Position numbers and translations under genes: made by a program. A model generated the notes under the pieces. The model worked only from the letters and a program-made list of their open reading frames with translations. It did no database searches and was not told the DNA's origin. From the NCBI GenBank assembly GCA_900547315.1, contig URGI01000065.1, forward strand, positions 1-9,922: a DNA stretch of 9,922 nucleotides, written 5' to 3'. This document shows positions 1 through 5,999 of the stretch, one piece after another. The DNA comes from an uncultured Eubacteriales bacterium. Lineage in GTDB: Bacteria; Bacillota; Clostridia; Oscillospirales; Oscillospiraceae. Position 1 is the stretch's first letter; every line of letters begins with the position of its first letter.

Positions 1-36
1 GGGAGGTCACAAGTTCGAGTCTTGTATCGTCCACCA
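1..36 (+). tRNA. tRNA gene, 3' part only (cut by window start)
   Basis: The window opens inside a tRNA gene. Seen directly: the last bases of the anticodon stem, a short AGGTC-type variable loop (about 4-8), a perfect five-pair T-stem (acaag/cttgt, 9-13 with 21-25) around the loop TTCGAGT, the 3' acceptor strand ATCGTCC, an A discriminator and an encoded CCA at 34-36. The missing 5' acceptor strand should therefore read GGACGAT. The anticodon lies outside the window, so the amino acid cannot be stated. The 3' half resembles class I tRNAs such as tRNA-Val or tRNA-Ala of Bacillota, but this is only a resemblance. A terminator hairpin starts three bases downstream, so this is the last tRNA of its transcript. 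Confidence 0.9.
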
Positions 37-38
37 TA

Positions 39-70
39 AACCTGCAATTCTTATGAGTTGCAGGGTTGCT
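39..70 (+). terminator. Terminator hairpin after the tRNA gene
   Basis: The arm AACCTGCAATTC (39-50) pairs with GAGTTGCAGGGTT (55-67) around a four-base TTAT loop, with one G-T pair, and is followed by a short T-containing tail (gctttat). It sits three bases after the CCA end, where a Rho-independent terminator is expected. The tail is a weak U-tract. A near-copy of the hairpin occurs at 134-161. Confidence 0.75.
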
Positions 71-83
71 TTATATCTGAAGT

Positions 84-106
84 ATACAAGACTCAAACGG
101 GTGACC
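84..106 (-). repeat. Degenerate inverted copy of the tRNA variable loop and T-arm
   Basis: Read on the minus strand, 84-106 matches plus-strand tRNA bases 5-27 at 20 of 23 positions. It covers the end of the variable loop and the whole T-arm. The T-stem in this copy is broken: two of its five pairs no longer match, and the loop is TTTGAGT rather than TTCGAGT. It is therefore not a working tRNA. It may be a tRNA relic, an old integration scar, or a segment able to pair with the tRNA precursor if transcription reads through the first terminator. The origin is inference; the match is direct observation. Confidence 0.5.
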
Positions 107-133
107 GATTTAAGTCTCATACTGTCCTCTTTG

Positions 134-170
134 AACCTGCAATTCATGTGAATTGCGGGTTTCCTTTTCT
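134..170 (+). terminator. Second, near-identical terminator hairpin
   Basis: AACCTGCAATTC (134-145) pairs with GAATTGCGGGTT (150-161) around a four-base ATGT loop, with one T-G pair, followed by the T-rich tail ttccttttctt. The 5' arm is identical over 12 bases to that of the hairpin at 39-66, and the 3' arm differs at only a few positions. The better T-tract suggests this copy is the stronger terminator of the two. It backs up termination of the tRNA transcript upstream of the symporter promoter. Confidence 0.75.
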
Positions 171-247
171 TCAGCTTACACATCGGCCTATGACAATATC
201 CCCGCGTATAGATCGTGTGAAGATCATTGATAAATTTCTGCTTTAAA

Positions 248-277
248 TTGACAGAAGTAAAAGCAAAATGTTATACT
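248..277 (+). promoter_or_regulatory. Promoter for the symporter gene
   Basis: A perfect -35 TTGACA (248-253) is followed after 18 bases by TATACT (272-277), a five-of-six match to the -10 consensus. The flanks are AT-rich against a GC-rich genome. Transcription should start near 284, giving a leader of about 30 bases before the TTG start at 316. No riboswitch-like or operator-like structure is evident in this short leader. Confidence 0.8.
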
Positions 278-315
278 AAATAACACTTAATGCTTGAGAA
301 AAGGGGAGATTTGTT

Positions 316-1848
316 TTGACTTCTGTACAGCTGATCGTGATCGTGTTGTATTTTGCACTAACTGTCGTCGTCGGCCTGCTCGCGGCGAGAAGGTCGAAAA
401 CGGCAAGCGATTTTCACGGCGCGGAAATGGGGCTGTTCGCCATAGTCTGCGCCTCGACCGGCGAATGGCTCGGCGGAACGGCGACGAGCGGTGTCGCGGA
501 ATACGGCTTCCTGTACGGCCTTTCCGGTGCGTGGTACACGATCGCAAACGGCGTCGGAGTGATGTTTCTGGCGCTGTGCTTTGCAAAGCTATACCGCAGC
601 CTTGAACAGGTGACGATTCCGGGCATCGTCGAAAAATTCTTCGGCGTCCGCGCGAGAACCGTGTCCAGCATCCTTCTCACGATCGTGATGCTGGCGGTCG
701 GCCTGTCGCAGATGGTCGCGGCGGGAAAGCTGGGGCAGAGCCTGATGGGCTATGACTTTACGGCGACCTGCATCGTTTTTGCCGTCATATTCATCGTGTA
801 CACGCTTGCGGGCGGCATGAGAGCCGTTGCGGCGACGAGCGAGGTGCACCTGTTCGCCATGTACGGCGGCATGATCCTGGCGATGTTCGTGGCGCTGCAC
901 AAGGTAGGCGGCATGGCGGCGTTCAAGGAGGGCATGGCGCAGGTCGAGGCCGCGGACGGCGGCAGCTTCTTCAGCATGGGCTCGATCGGCCTTTCAAAAG
1001 TCAGCTCATGGATAATCGCGAGCCTTCTCGGCGCATGCACCGCGCAGGCCGGCATCCAGCCTGTTCTGGCGGCAAAGGATATCAAGACGGCGAAGAAAGC
1101 CTGCATACTCACGGCGTTTGTCGTTGCGCCGTTCGGCTTTTTCAGCGCGCTGCTCGGAATGATAGGCCGCGTCATGTACAATCAGGGGACGCTGCTTGCG
1201 GAGGTCGATAATCTTGCGGAGGGCGCGAAGCTCGCGCTGCCGTCGCTGATGATGAACATGCACCCCATCGCGGGCGGACTGATCCTCGCGGCCATCCTCG
1301 CCGCAATCCTCTCGACGGTATCGCCGATCATTCTCGCGGCCGGAACGATGCTCACCAAGGACATCTACCAGCGCGACATGAACCCCAACGCAACGGACAA
1401 GCAGATACTGCGCGTAAGCCGCATAACCACCGCGCTGTCCGGCGTCGTCTGCTGCGTCGGCGCCATCCTGCTGGTGGACGCCAGCGCTGTGCTGGACATC
1501 GTGTATTCCGCGTACTCGCTGCGCGGCGCGATATTCATCATCATACTGCTTGGCATTTACTGGAACAAGGCGTCCGAAAAGGGCGCGTGCTTCAGCATGA
1601 TCTGCACCTGCTTCGCGGCGGTGTTCTGGGTTGTGTGGAAGATGAAGTCGGGGAGCTACCCGCTAGCGCCGTGGTTCACGGAGACATACGCGGCGGTCGT
1701 GGTCGCGTTCGTGACGATGATCGGCTTCAGCCTGATGTTCCATGTCGGCAGGGAAGAGGAGAACAACCGCGAGCATACGCATGAGGAGCTTGAGTACCTC
1801 GAGGAGCATCCGGAATGCCTTGAGGAGGCTCCGGAATATCCGTTCTGA
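316..1848 (+). CDS. Sodium:solute symporter (SSS/SLC5 family)
   Basis: A 510-residue integral membrane protein expected to carry a small organic solute into the cell with sodium. Hydrophobic segments recur along the chain (for example 4-23, 73-91, 115-137, 151-166, 177-194, 262-284, 318-345, 370-389, 404-414, 425-441 and 459-476), which fits the usual 12-13 helix LeuT-like fold. Family motifs are present: the GEWLGGTAT region (about 49-57), LAGGMRAVAATSEV (164-177), and LSTVSPIILAAGTMLTKDIY (332-351), the counterpart of the sodium-site helix. The substrate cannot be deduced. The cytoplasmic tail (478-510) is highly acidic, with a repeated seven-residue unit. The start is TTG at 316, with the Shine-Dalgarno site AAGGGGAG (301-308) seven bases upstream. 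The gene has its own promoter and terminator, so it is probably transcribed alone. Confidence 0.93.
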   Translation: MTSVQLIVIVLYFALTVVVGLLAARRSKTASDFHGAEMGLFAIVCASTGEWLGGTATSGVAEYGFLYGLSGAWYTIANGVGVMFLALCFAKLYRSLEQVTIPGIVEKFFGVRARTVSSILLTIVMLAVGLSQMVAAGKLGQSLMGYDFTATCIVFAVIFIVYTLAGGMRAVAATSEVHLFAMYGGMILAMFVALHKVGGMAAFKEGMAQVEAADGGSFFSMGSIGLSKVSSWIIASLLGACTAQAGIQPVLAAKDIKTAKKACILTAFVVAPFGFFSALLGMIGRVMYNQGTLLAEVDNLAEGAKLALPSLMMNMHPIAGGLILAAILAAILSTVSPIILAAGTMLTKDIYQRDMNPNATDKQILRVSRITTALSGVVCCVGAILLVDASAVLDIVYSAYSLRGAIFIIILLGIYWNKASEKGACFSMICTCFAAVFWVVWKMKSGSYPLAPWFTETYAAVVVAFVTMIGFSLMFHVGREEENNREHTHEELEYLEEHPECLEEAPEYPF

Positions 1849-1866
1849 TCGGAATATATTTTATTT

Positions 1867-1898
1867 AAACGGGATGGCATCGGCCATCCCGTTTTTTG
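1867..1898 (+). terminator. Terminator of the symporter gene
   Basis: AACGGGATGGC (1868-1878) pairs perfectly with GCCATCCCGTT (1883-1893) around the loop ATCG and runs into six Ts (1892-1897). This is a textbook Rho-independent terminator about 20 bases after the symporter stop codon. It separates that gene from the trmB cluster. Confidence 0.93.
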
Positions 1899-1934
1899 CG
1901 CCGGAGGACGTCAATCGGGCAATTTATTTATAGA

Positions 1935-1963
1935 TTGATGTTTCGGCGTATCTGTGTTAAACT
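1935..1963 (+). promoter_or_regulatory. Candidate promoter for the trmB-xth-dus cluster
   Basis: TTGATG (1935-1940) and TAAACT (1958-1963) are spaced 17 bases apart in an AT-rich gap just behind a strong terminator. Each box matches its consensus at four of six positions. Position and spacing are good and the boxes moderate, so this is a likely but not certain promoter. Confidence 0.5.
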
Positions 1964-1986
1964 TTCGGACAGGAGTGTGATAACAC

Positions 1987-2745
1987 ATGAGAATGAGAAA
2001 AAGACCGAATCTTGCCCCACGCATGGAAAAGTGCGCGGAGCTTATGATAAACGAACCGGAGACCATGCGCGGCCATTGGCGCGAGCTCATGCCCGACTGC
2101 GCGGAGCTGCACATTGAGCTCGGCTGCGGCAAGGGGCGCTTTACCGCCGGTACCGCGGCGGCAGCGCCGGATGTGGAGCTTATCGCCATTGAGAAGGTTC
2201 CCGACGCGATGATAATCGCCATGGAGCGCGTGAAAAATCAGGAGCTTAAAAATGTCCGCTTCATCAGCGCCGACGTTGCCGGCCTGCGCGAAATGTTCGC
2301 GCCGGAGGACGGAGTGCGCCGCATATATATAAACTTCTGCGACCCGTGGCCGAAAAGCCGTGACGCAAAGCTGCGCCTCACCGCGCCGAATTTCCTGCGC
2401 ATGTACGCGGATGTGCTGGGCGTGGGCGGGGAGATACATTTCAAGACCGACAACACGCCGCTGTTCGACTGGTCGGCGGAGCAGCTTTCCGCCGAGGGCT
2501 GGGAGCTGCACGAACTGACGCACGACCTGCACGCGAACGGCGCGGTCAGCGTGATGACCGATTACGAGGCAAAGTTCTATGAGGCCGGGCAGAAGATCAA
2601 CCGGCTCGTCGCGCGCTGCACGGAGAGCACCAAAAACGGTGTGGACGGCGTCGTTGCCAGACTGCGCAACGCGTCGCTCATCGACGCGCGTGGCTATGCC
2701 AGCAGCGCCGCGGACAATGCGGCGGCGGGAACGGAGCGAGTATGA
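1987..2745 (+). CDS. trmB: tRNA (guanine-N7-)-methyltransferase
   Basis: Transfers a methyl group from S-adenosylmethionine to N7 of G46 in the variable loop of tRNAs; a cytoplasmic enzyme. Seen in the 252-residue product: the SAM-binding glycine motif ELGCGKG (44-50), the acidic end of the next strand at AIEK (67-70), the family signature NFCDPWPKSRDAKLRL (116-131), FKTDN (152-156), and TDYEAKFYEAGQKINRL (191-207), which matches the TrmB C-terminal motif. The order and spacing are those of the family. The protein runs about 40 residues past this last motif, longer than the usual 210-220 residue form, with an Ala/Ser-rich end that shows no recognised motif. The start is ATG with AGGAG at 1971-1975, a rather wide 11-base spacing. 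The stop overlaps the next start (ATGA). Confidence 0.95.
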   Translation: MRMRKRPNLAPRMEKCAELMINEPETMRGHWRELMPDCAELHIELGCGKGRFTAGTAAAAPDVELIAIEKVPDAMIIAMERVKNQELKNVRFISADVAGLREMFAPEDGVRRIYINFCDPWPKSRDAKLRLTAPNFLRMYADVLGVGGEIHFKTDNTPLFDWSAEQLSAEGWELHELTHDLHANGAVSVMTDYEAKFYEAGQKINRLVARCTESTKNGVDGVVARLRNASLIDARGYASSAADNAAAGTERV

Positions 2746-3497
2746 GATTTATTTCATGGAACGTCAACGGCCTGCGCGCCGTGCTGAAAAAAGGTTTTGA
2801 GGACATTTTCTGGAGTCTCGACGCAGACTTTTTCTGCCTTCAGGAGACAAAGCTTCAGGCAGGACAGGTTGAGCTTGACCTCCCCGGCTATGAGAGCTAT
2901 TGGTGCTACGCCGAGCGCAAGGGCTATTCCGGCACCGCGATATTCACAAAGCACACGCCGCTCTCCGTCAGCTATAATCTCGGCCTGCCGGAGCATGACA
3001 CCGAGGGGCGCGTCATCACGCTGGAATACGATAACTTCTACCTTGTCTGCGTTTACACACCGAACGCGCAGGACGGCCTGAAGCGCATCGACTACCGCAT
3101 GAACTGGGAGGACGCGTTCAGGGATTATCTCGTAGGGCTTGACGCGAAGAAGCCTGTGATAGTCTGCGGGGACATGAACGTCGCCCACAACGAGATCGAT
3201 TTGAAGAACCCCAAGACCAATATCGGCAACCCCGGCTTCTCGTTTGAGGAGCGCGGCAAATTCACCGAACTTCTGGACGCGGGATTTACCGACAGCTTCC
3301 GCTATCTCTATCCGGACAAGACCGACGCGTATTCATGGTGGAGCTACCGCGCCGCCGCGCGCGAGCGCAATGTCGGCTGGCGTATCGACTATTTCGTCGT
3401 GTCCGACCGGCTGAGAGAGAAGATAAAGGACGCGTATATCCTGCCTGAGATAACCGGCTCCGACCACTGCCCCGTAGGGCTGGATGTTACATGGTGA
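2742..3497 (+). CDS. xth: Exodeoxyribonuclease III / AP endonuclease
   Basis: A DNA-repair enzyme of the ExoIII family (ExoA in Bacillus). It cuts at abasic sites in base-excision repair and removes blocked 3' ends, using a divalent metal. The 251 residues match the usual length. All key sites of the endonuclease/exonuclease/phosphatase fold are visible: N7 in SWNVNG, metal ligand E35 in LQETK, Y105 in YTPN, D144 and N146 in GDMN, D216 in RIDYF, and the catalytic pair D241-H242 in SDHCP. The start overlaps the trmB stop by four bases, so translation is probably coupled; a GGAG lies five bases upstream. The stop overlaps the dus start. The enzyme appears intact. Its co-transcription with tRNA-modification genes has no obvious functional logic. 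Confidence 0.95.
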   Translation: MRFISWNVNGLRAVLKKGFEDIFWSLDADFFCLQETKLQAGQVELDLPGYESYWCYAERKGYSGTAIFTKHTPLSVSYNLGLPEHDTEGRVITLEYDNFYLVCVYTPNAQDGLKRIDYRMNWEDAFRDYLVGLDAKKPVIVCGDMNVAHNEIDLKNPKTNIGNPGFSFEERGKFTELLDAGFTDSFRYLYPDKTDAYSWWSYRAAARERNVGWRIDYFVVSDRLREKIKDAYILPEITGSDHCPVGLDVTW

Positions 3498-4462
3498 AGA
3501 TAGGCAGTGTTGAGATAACCGGCCGCTTTACGCTTGCTCCCATGGCCGGAGTGTCGGATTTCGCGTTCCGCGCCGTGTGCAGGGAGCAGGGCGCGGCGCT
3601 GACGACGACGGAGATGGTCAGCGCGAAGGCGCTGGTTTATAAAGACGAAAAGACAAAATCACTCCTGTATGTCCCGCCGGAGGAACACCCCTGCGCCGTG
3701 CAGATCTTCGGCCACGAGCCGGAGATAATGGCCGAGGCCGCGGGCATGGCGCTGGGGTATTCCGGCGCGGATATCCTCGATATAAATATGGGCTGCCCTG
3801 TCGGGAAGGTCGTCAAATCCGGAGACGGCTCGGCGCTGATGAAGTCGCCGGAGCTTGCGGGGCGGATAATCGAGGCCGTCGTGGCCGCGGTGGATAAGCC
3901 CGTCACGGTCAAATTCCGCAAGGGCTGGGATAACGGCAGCGTCAACGCAGTTGAGTTTGCGAAGATCTGCGAGCAGGCCGGAGCGTCGGCCATCGCGGTT
4001 CACGGCCGTACCCGCGCGCAGATGTACGCAGGACGCGCCGACTGGGACATCATCCGCGACGTGAAGCGCGCCATCGGTATCCCCGTCACCGCGAACGGAG
4101 ATATATTCACCGGCGCGGACGCGGAGCACATCCTGCGCTATACCGGCTGCGACCTTGCAATGATAGGCCGCGGCAGCTTCGGCAATCCGTGGCTGTTCGC
4201 GCAGGCGAACGCCGCGGCTGCCGGACAGCTGGAGCCGCCGCTCCCGCCGCTTGACGAGCGGATGGACACTGCGTACCGCCAGATAAAGGCGCTGGCTGAA
4301 TTCAGCGGCGAGCGCATCGCCTGCCTTGAGGCGCGGCATCATCTCCCGTGGTATCTGCACGGCGTCGCGCATTCGGGGTATTACAAGCAGCAGCTTGTCC
4401 ATGTCGAGACGCTTGAAGACGTTGAGCGGATAATCGCAGGGATAAAGCACGATTTGGCATAA
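3491..4462 (+). CDS. dus: tRNA-dihydrouridine synthase (DusB-type)
   Basis: A flavoprotein that reduces specific uridines in the tRNA D-loop to dihydrouridine with NAD(P)H. The 323-residue product shows the full Dus set: FMN-binding LAPMAGVSD (15-23), TTEMVSA (39-45), the active-site loop DINMGCPVGKVVKSGDGSALM (97-117) with catalytic C102, VKFRKGWD (140-147), VHGRTRAQMYAGRADW (170-185), the phosphate-binding NGDI (202-205) and IGRGSFGNPW (225-234), then a helical C-terminal RNA-binding domain. The motif pattern and length fit the DusB branch common in Bacillota; the exact target uridine is not readable. The ATG overlaps the xth stop by seven bases and has only a weak AGGG upstream, so it probably depends on translational coupling. 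The ECF sigma gene follows after 32 bases. Confidence 0.94.
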   Translation: MVKIGSVEITGRFTLAPMAGVSDFAFRAVCREQGAALTTTEMVSAKALVYKDEKTKSLLYVPPEEHPCAVQIFGHEPEIMAEAAGMALGYSGADILDINMGCPVGKVVKSGDGSALMKSPELAGRIIEAVVAAVDKPVTVKFRKGWDNGSVNAVEFAKICEQAGASAIAVHGRTRAQMYAGRADWDIIRDVKRAIGIPVTANGDIFTGADAEHILRYTGCDLAMIGRGSFGNPWLFAQANAAAAGQLEPPLPPLDERMDTAYRQIKALAEFSGERIACLEARHHLPWYLHGVAHSGYYKQQLVHVETLEDVERIIAGIKHDLA

Positions 4463-4494
4463 ATTATCAATATGCAGGTCATGGAGGTGAAGTT

Positions 4495-5118
4495 GTGACC
4501 CGTGAGCAGGAGGCGCTGACCGTTCAGCGGGTGCTGGACGGCAACGCGGACGAATACGAAAAGCTGGTGCTGGAGTACCAGAAAAATGTGTATAATCTTG
4601 CCCTGCGCATGACCGGCGATCCGGAGGACGCGGCGGACATGGCGCAGGAGGCATTTATAAAGGCGTATAGCTCCCTCTCCGGTTACAGGGGGGAAAGCAA
4701 ATTCTCCGTCTGGCTCTACCGCATAGTTTCAAACGTCTGTCTGGATTTCCTGCGCGCGAAGAAGCGCCGGCAGACGGTGTCTCTCAGCGTGACCGATGAT
4801 GACGGCGAGGACACGGAGCTTGACATCGCGGACGAGAGCAAGTCGCCGGAGCGGATATTTGAGCGCGCCATGACACGGGACGCGGTTCGCCGCGGCCTTG
4901 CGGCGCTGACGCCGGAATACAGGCAGATACTTATCCTCCGCGAGCTTCAGGGCATGAGCTATGAGGAGATCGCGGAGGTGCTGGGGCTGGAGAGCGGGAC
5001 GGTGAAATCCCGCATTTTCCGCGCGCGGAAAAAACTTTGCGCGTTTCTGCTGCGCGACGGGAACATTTCTGGCTTTGCTCCGTCAAGCAATACAGAGGGG
5101 GTGAACTGCCATGACTGA
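4495..5118 (+). CDS. ECF-type RNA polymerase sigma factor (SigW/RpoE-like)
   Basis: A 207-residue alternative sigma factor that directs RNA polymerase to a stress or envelope regulon. Region 2 spans about 21-90, with the typical NLALRMTGDPEDAADMAQEAF core (34-54) and WLYRIVSNVCLDFLR (73-87). An acidic linker (100-121) leads to region 4 (about 132-182), with the helix-turn-helix MSYEEIAEVLGLESGTVKSR (154-173) and RARKKL (176-181). There is no region 1.1 or region 3, as expected for an ECF factor. The start is GTG at 4495 behind GGAGG (4483-4487) at a spacing of seven; nearby ATGs are out of frame. The gene overlaps the following anti-sigma gene by eight bases, the standard arrangement for such pairs. 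I see no separate promoter in the 32-base gap after dus. The last 20 residues extend past region 4 and are not recognised. Confidence 0.95.
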   Translation: MTREQEALTVQRVLDGNADEYEKLVLEYQKNVYNLALRMTGDPEDAADMAQEAFIKAYSSLSGYRGESKFSVWLYRIVSNVCLDFLRAKKRRQTVSLSVTDDDGEDTELDIADESKSPERIFERAMTRDAVRRGLAALTPEYRQILILRELQGMSYEEIAEVLGLESGTVKSRIFRARKKLCAFLLRDGNISGFAPSSNTEGVNCHD

Positions 5119-5884
5119 ATGTGAATACTATCAGCAGCTCATAAGCCAGCGGCTGGACGGCGAGCTGACTGCCGCGCAGGAGCATGAACTGGCGGAACAC
5201 CTGAGCCGCTGCGCGGACTGCCGCGCGGTCGATGCAGCGTTCCGAGCGCTGTCAAAGGGCTTTGCCGACAGTGCGGAGGATGCGCCCGCAGATCTCTGCG
5301 AAAACGTGATGGGCGAGATCCGCCGTGAAAATATCAGAAAGACCAACAAGCGCGGCTCGAAGCGCACATGGCGCAGCCTGCTTGCAACGGCGGCGTGCTT
5401 CGCGCTTATCTGCGCGGCTGCGGCCACGGCTCTGCCGATGCTCGCGCGTTCGAACGCGTCGACAGCGGCGGCGCAGTCGGCGGACACCGCCAATGAGACT
5501 GACGGAAGCGGCGCAGATGCCGCTATGCCCGCTGATGCCGCACCGGCGGAAGAACCGGAGAGCGCCGCAGAGCAGCGCGCGAAGGCGGACGGGTCGATGC
5601 TGTACACCATGGAGAGCGCGAGCGAAGCTGGCGCGGCCTCGTACAACGTCAGCGACGATGAGCTTGGCCGCTTTGTCGAGATGCTCTCCGACGGCGCGTC
5701 GGAGTCGGCGATGCCCGAAGCCGCGGCGGACGAGAGCTGCGTTGTCGGGTCAGAGTATAACAATGTGTGTGTTTATATATACGGCGGCCGCGTGTTATAT
5801 TCCACCGACGGCGGGGAGACCGTGTACGAAAGTGCGGTTTCTGTCGAGGGGGTAAACGAAATTCTGGCATTTTTTGCTGGATAA
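5111..5884 (+). CDS. Membrane anti-sigma factor with zinc-binding N-terminal domain
   Basis: The likely partner and inhibitor of the preceding ECF sigma factor. The cytoplasmic part (1-85) holds the zinc anti-sigma motif H30-x3-C34-x2-C37 inside HLSRCADC, preceded by a CEYYQQLISQRLDGELT helix typical of this domain. Basic residues (71-85) precede one transmembrane helix at about 88-112. The extracytoplasmic part begins with a low-complexity Ala/Ser/Glu/Asp linker (115-160) and ends in a small unrecognised domain. That domain contains two cysteines, C210 and C220, and a beta-rich YNNVCVYIYGGRVLYSTDGGETVY stretch (216-239). The start is ATG at 5111 with the purine-rich AGGGGGTG (5096-5103) at a spacing of seven, and overlaps the sigma stop by eight bases. 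Release of the sigma factor by regulated proteolysis or by a zinc/thiol change is possible; the sequence does not decide between them. Two stop codons in a row (TAA TAG) end it. Confidence 0.9.
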   Translation: MTECEYYQQLISQRLDGELTAAQEHELAEHLSRCADCRAVDAAFRALSKGFADSAEDAPADLCENVMGEIRRENIRKTNKRGSKRTWRSLLATAACFALICAAAATALPMLARSNASTAAAQSADTANETDGSGADAAMPADAAPAEEPESAAEQRAKADGSMLYTMESASEAGAASYNVSDDELGRFVEMLSDGASESAMPEAAADESCVVGSEYNNVCVYIYGGRVLYSTDGGETVYESAVSVEGVNEILAFFAG

Positions 5885-5909
5885 TAGAAATTTTCCTGCG
5901 CGTTATGCC

Positions 5910-5938
5910 TTGAAATGCCGTGATTGTTATGGTATAAT
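5910..5938 (+). promoter_or_regulatory. Strong extended -10 promoter for rex
   Basis: TTGAAA (5910-5915) is followed after exactly 17 bases by a perfect TATAAT (5933-5938), preceded by TGG (5930-5932), which fits an extended -10 element. Transcription should start near 5945. This is the clearest promoter in the window, and it separates the rex-mnmE unit from the sigma/anti-sigma genes. Confidence 0.88.
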
Positions 5939-5941
5939 CAA
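5924..5941. promoter_or_regulatory. Putative Rex operator overlapping the rex -10 box
   Basis: TTGTTATGGTATAATCAA fits the known Rex-binding consensus TTGTTAA-N4-TTAACAA at 11 of the 14 fixed positions (six of seven on the left, five of seven on the right), with the correct four-base centre. It covers the -10 box and part of the spacer of the rex promoter, where bound repressor would block polymerase. Rex autoregulation is known in several Bacillota. The site is read from sequence and its use is inferred. Confidence 0.6.
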
Positions 5942-5955
5942 TACGTAAGATATTG

Positions 5956-5979
5956 TTTTCAGGCAGGGATACCTGAAAA
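5956..5979 (+). promoter_or_regulatory. Hairpin in the rex leader
   Basis: TTTTCAGG (5956-5963) and CCTGAAAA (5972-5979) form a perfect eight-pair stem around an eight-base loop. It lies in the predicted 5' leader, six bases before the AAGGAG ribosome-binding site. It has no T-tract on its 3' side, so it is not a terminator. It could affect mRNA stability or translation start. Confidence 0.5.
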
Positions 5980-5999
5980 AGCGCAAGGAGAGATTGTTT

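Noticed and set aside
85..127. A possible second, minus-strand tRNA gene
   Set aside because: Only a variable-loop/T-arm-like part is present. The T-stem is broken, there is no matching acceptor or D-arm, and the length is too short.
58..246. A 62-codon plus-strand open frame after the first tRNA
   Set aside because: It begins inside the 3' arm of one terminator hairpin and runs through the second. It has no ribosome-binding site and no recognisable protein features.
162..315. A riboswitch or T-box before the symporter gene
   Set aside because: The leader after the predicted start is only about 30 bases and shows no T-box sequence, aptamer-like structure or attenuator.
4440..4494. A sigma-70 or ECF promoter in front of the sigma factor gene
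   Set aside because: TTGGCA at 4454-4459 looks like a -35 box, but no acceptable -10 lies 16-18 bases downstream and no ECF-type pair is clear.
3659..4654. A 331-codon minus-strand open frame opposite dus
   Set aside because: It is a shadow of dus and the sigma gene. The product is Arg/His/Pro-rich without domain motifs, as expected for antisense of GC-rich coding DNA.
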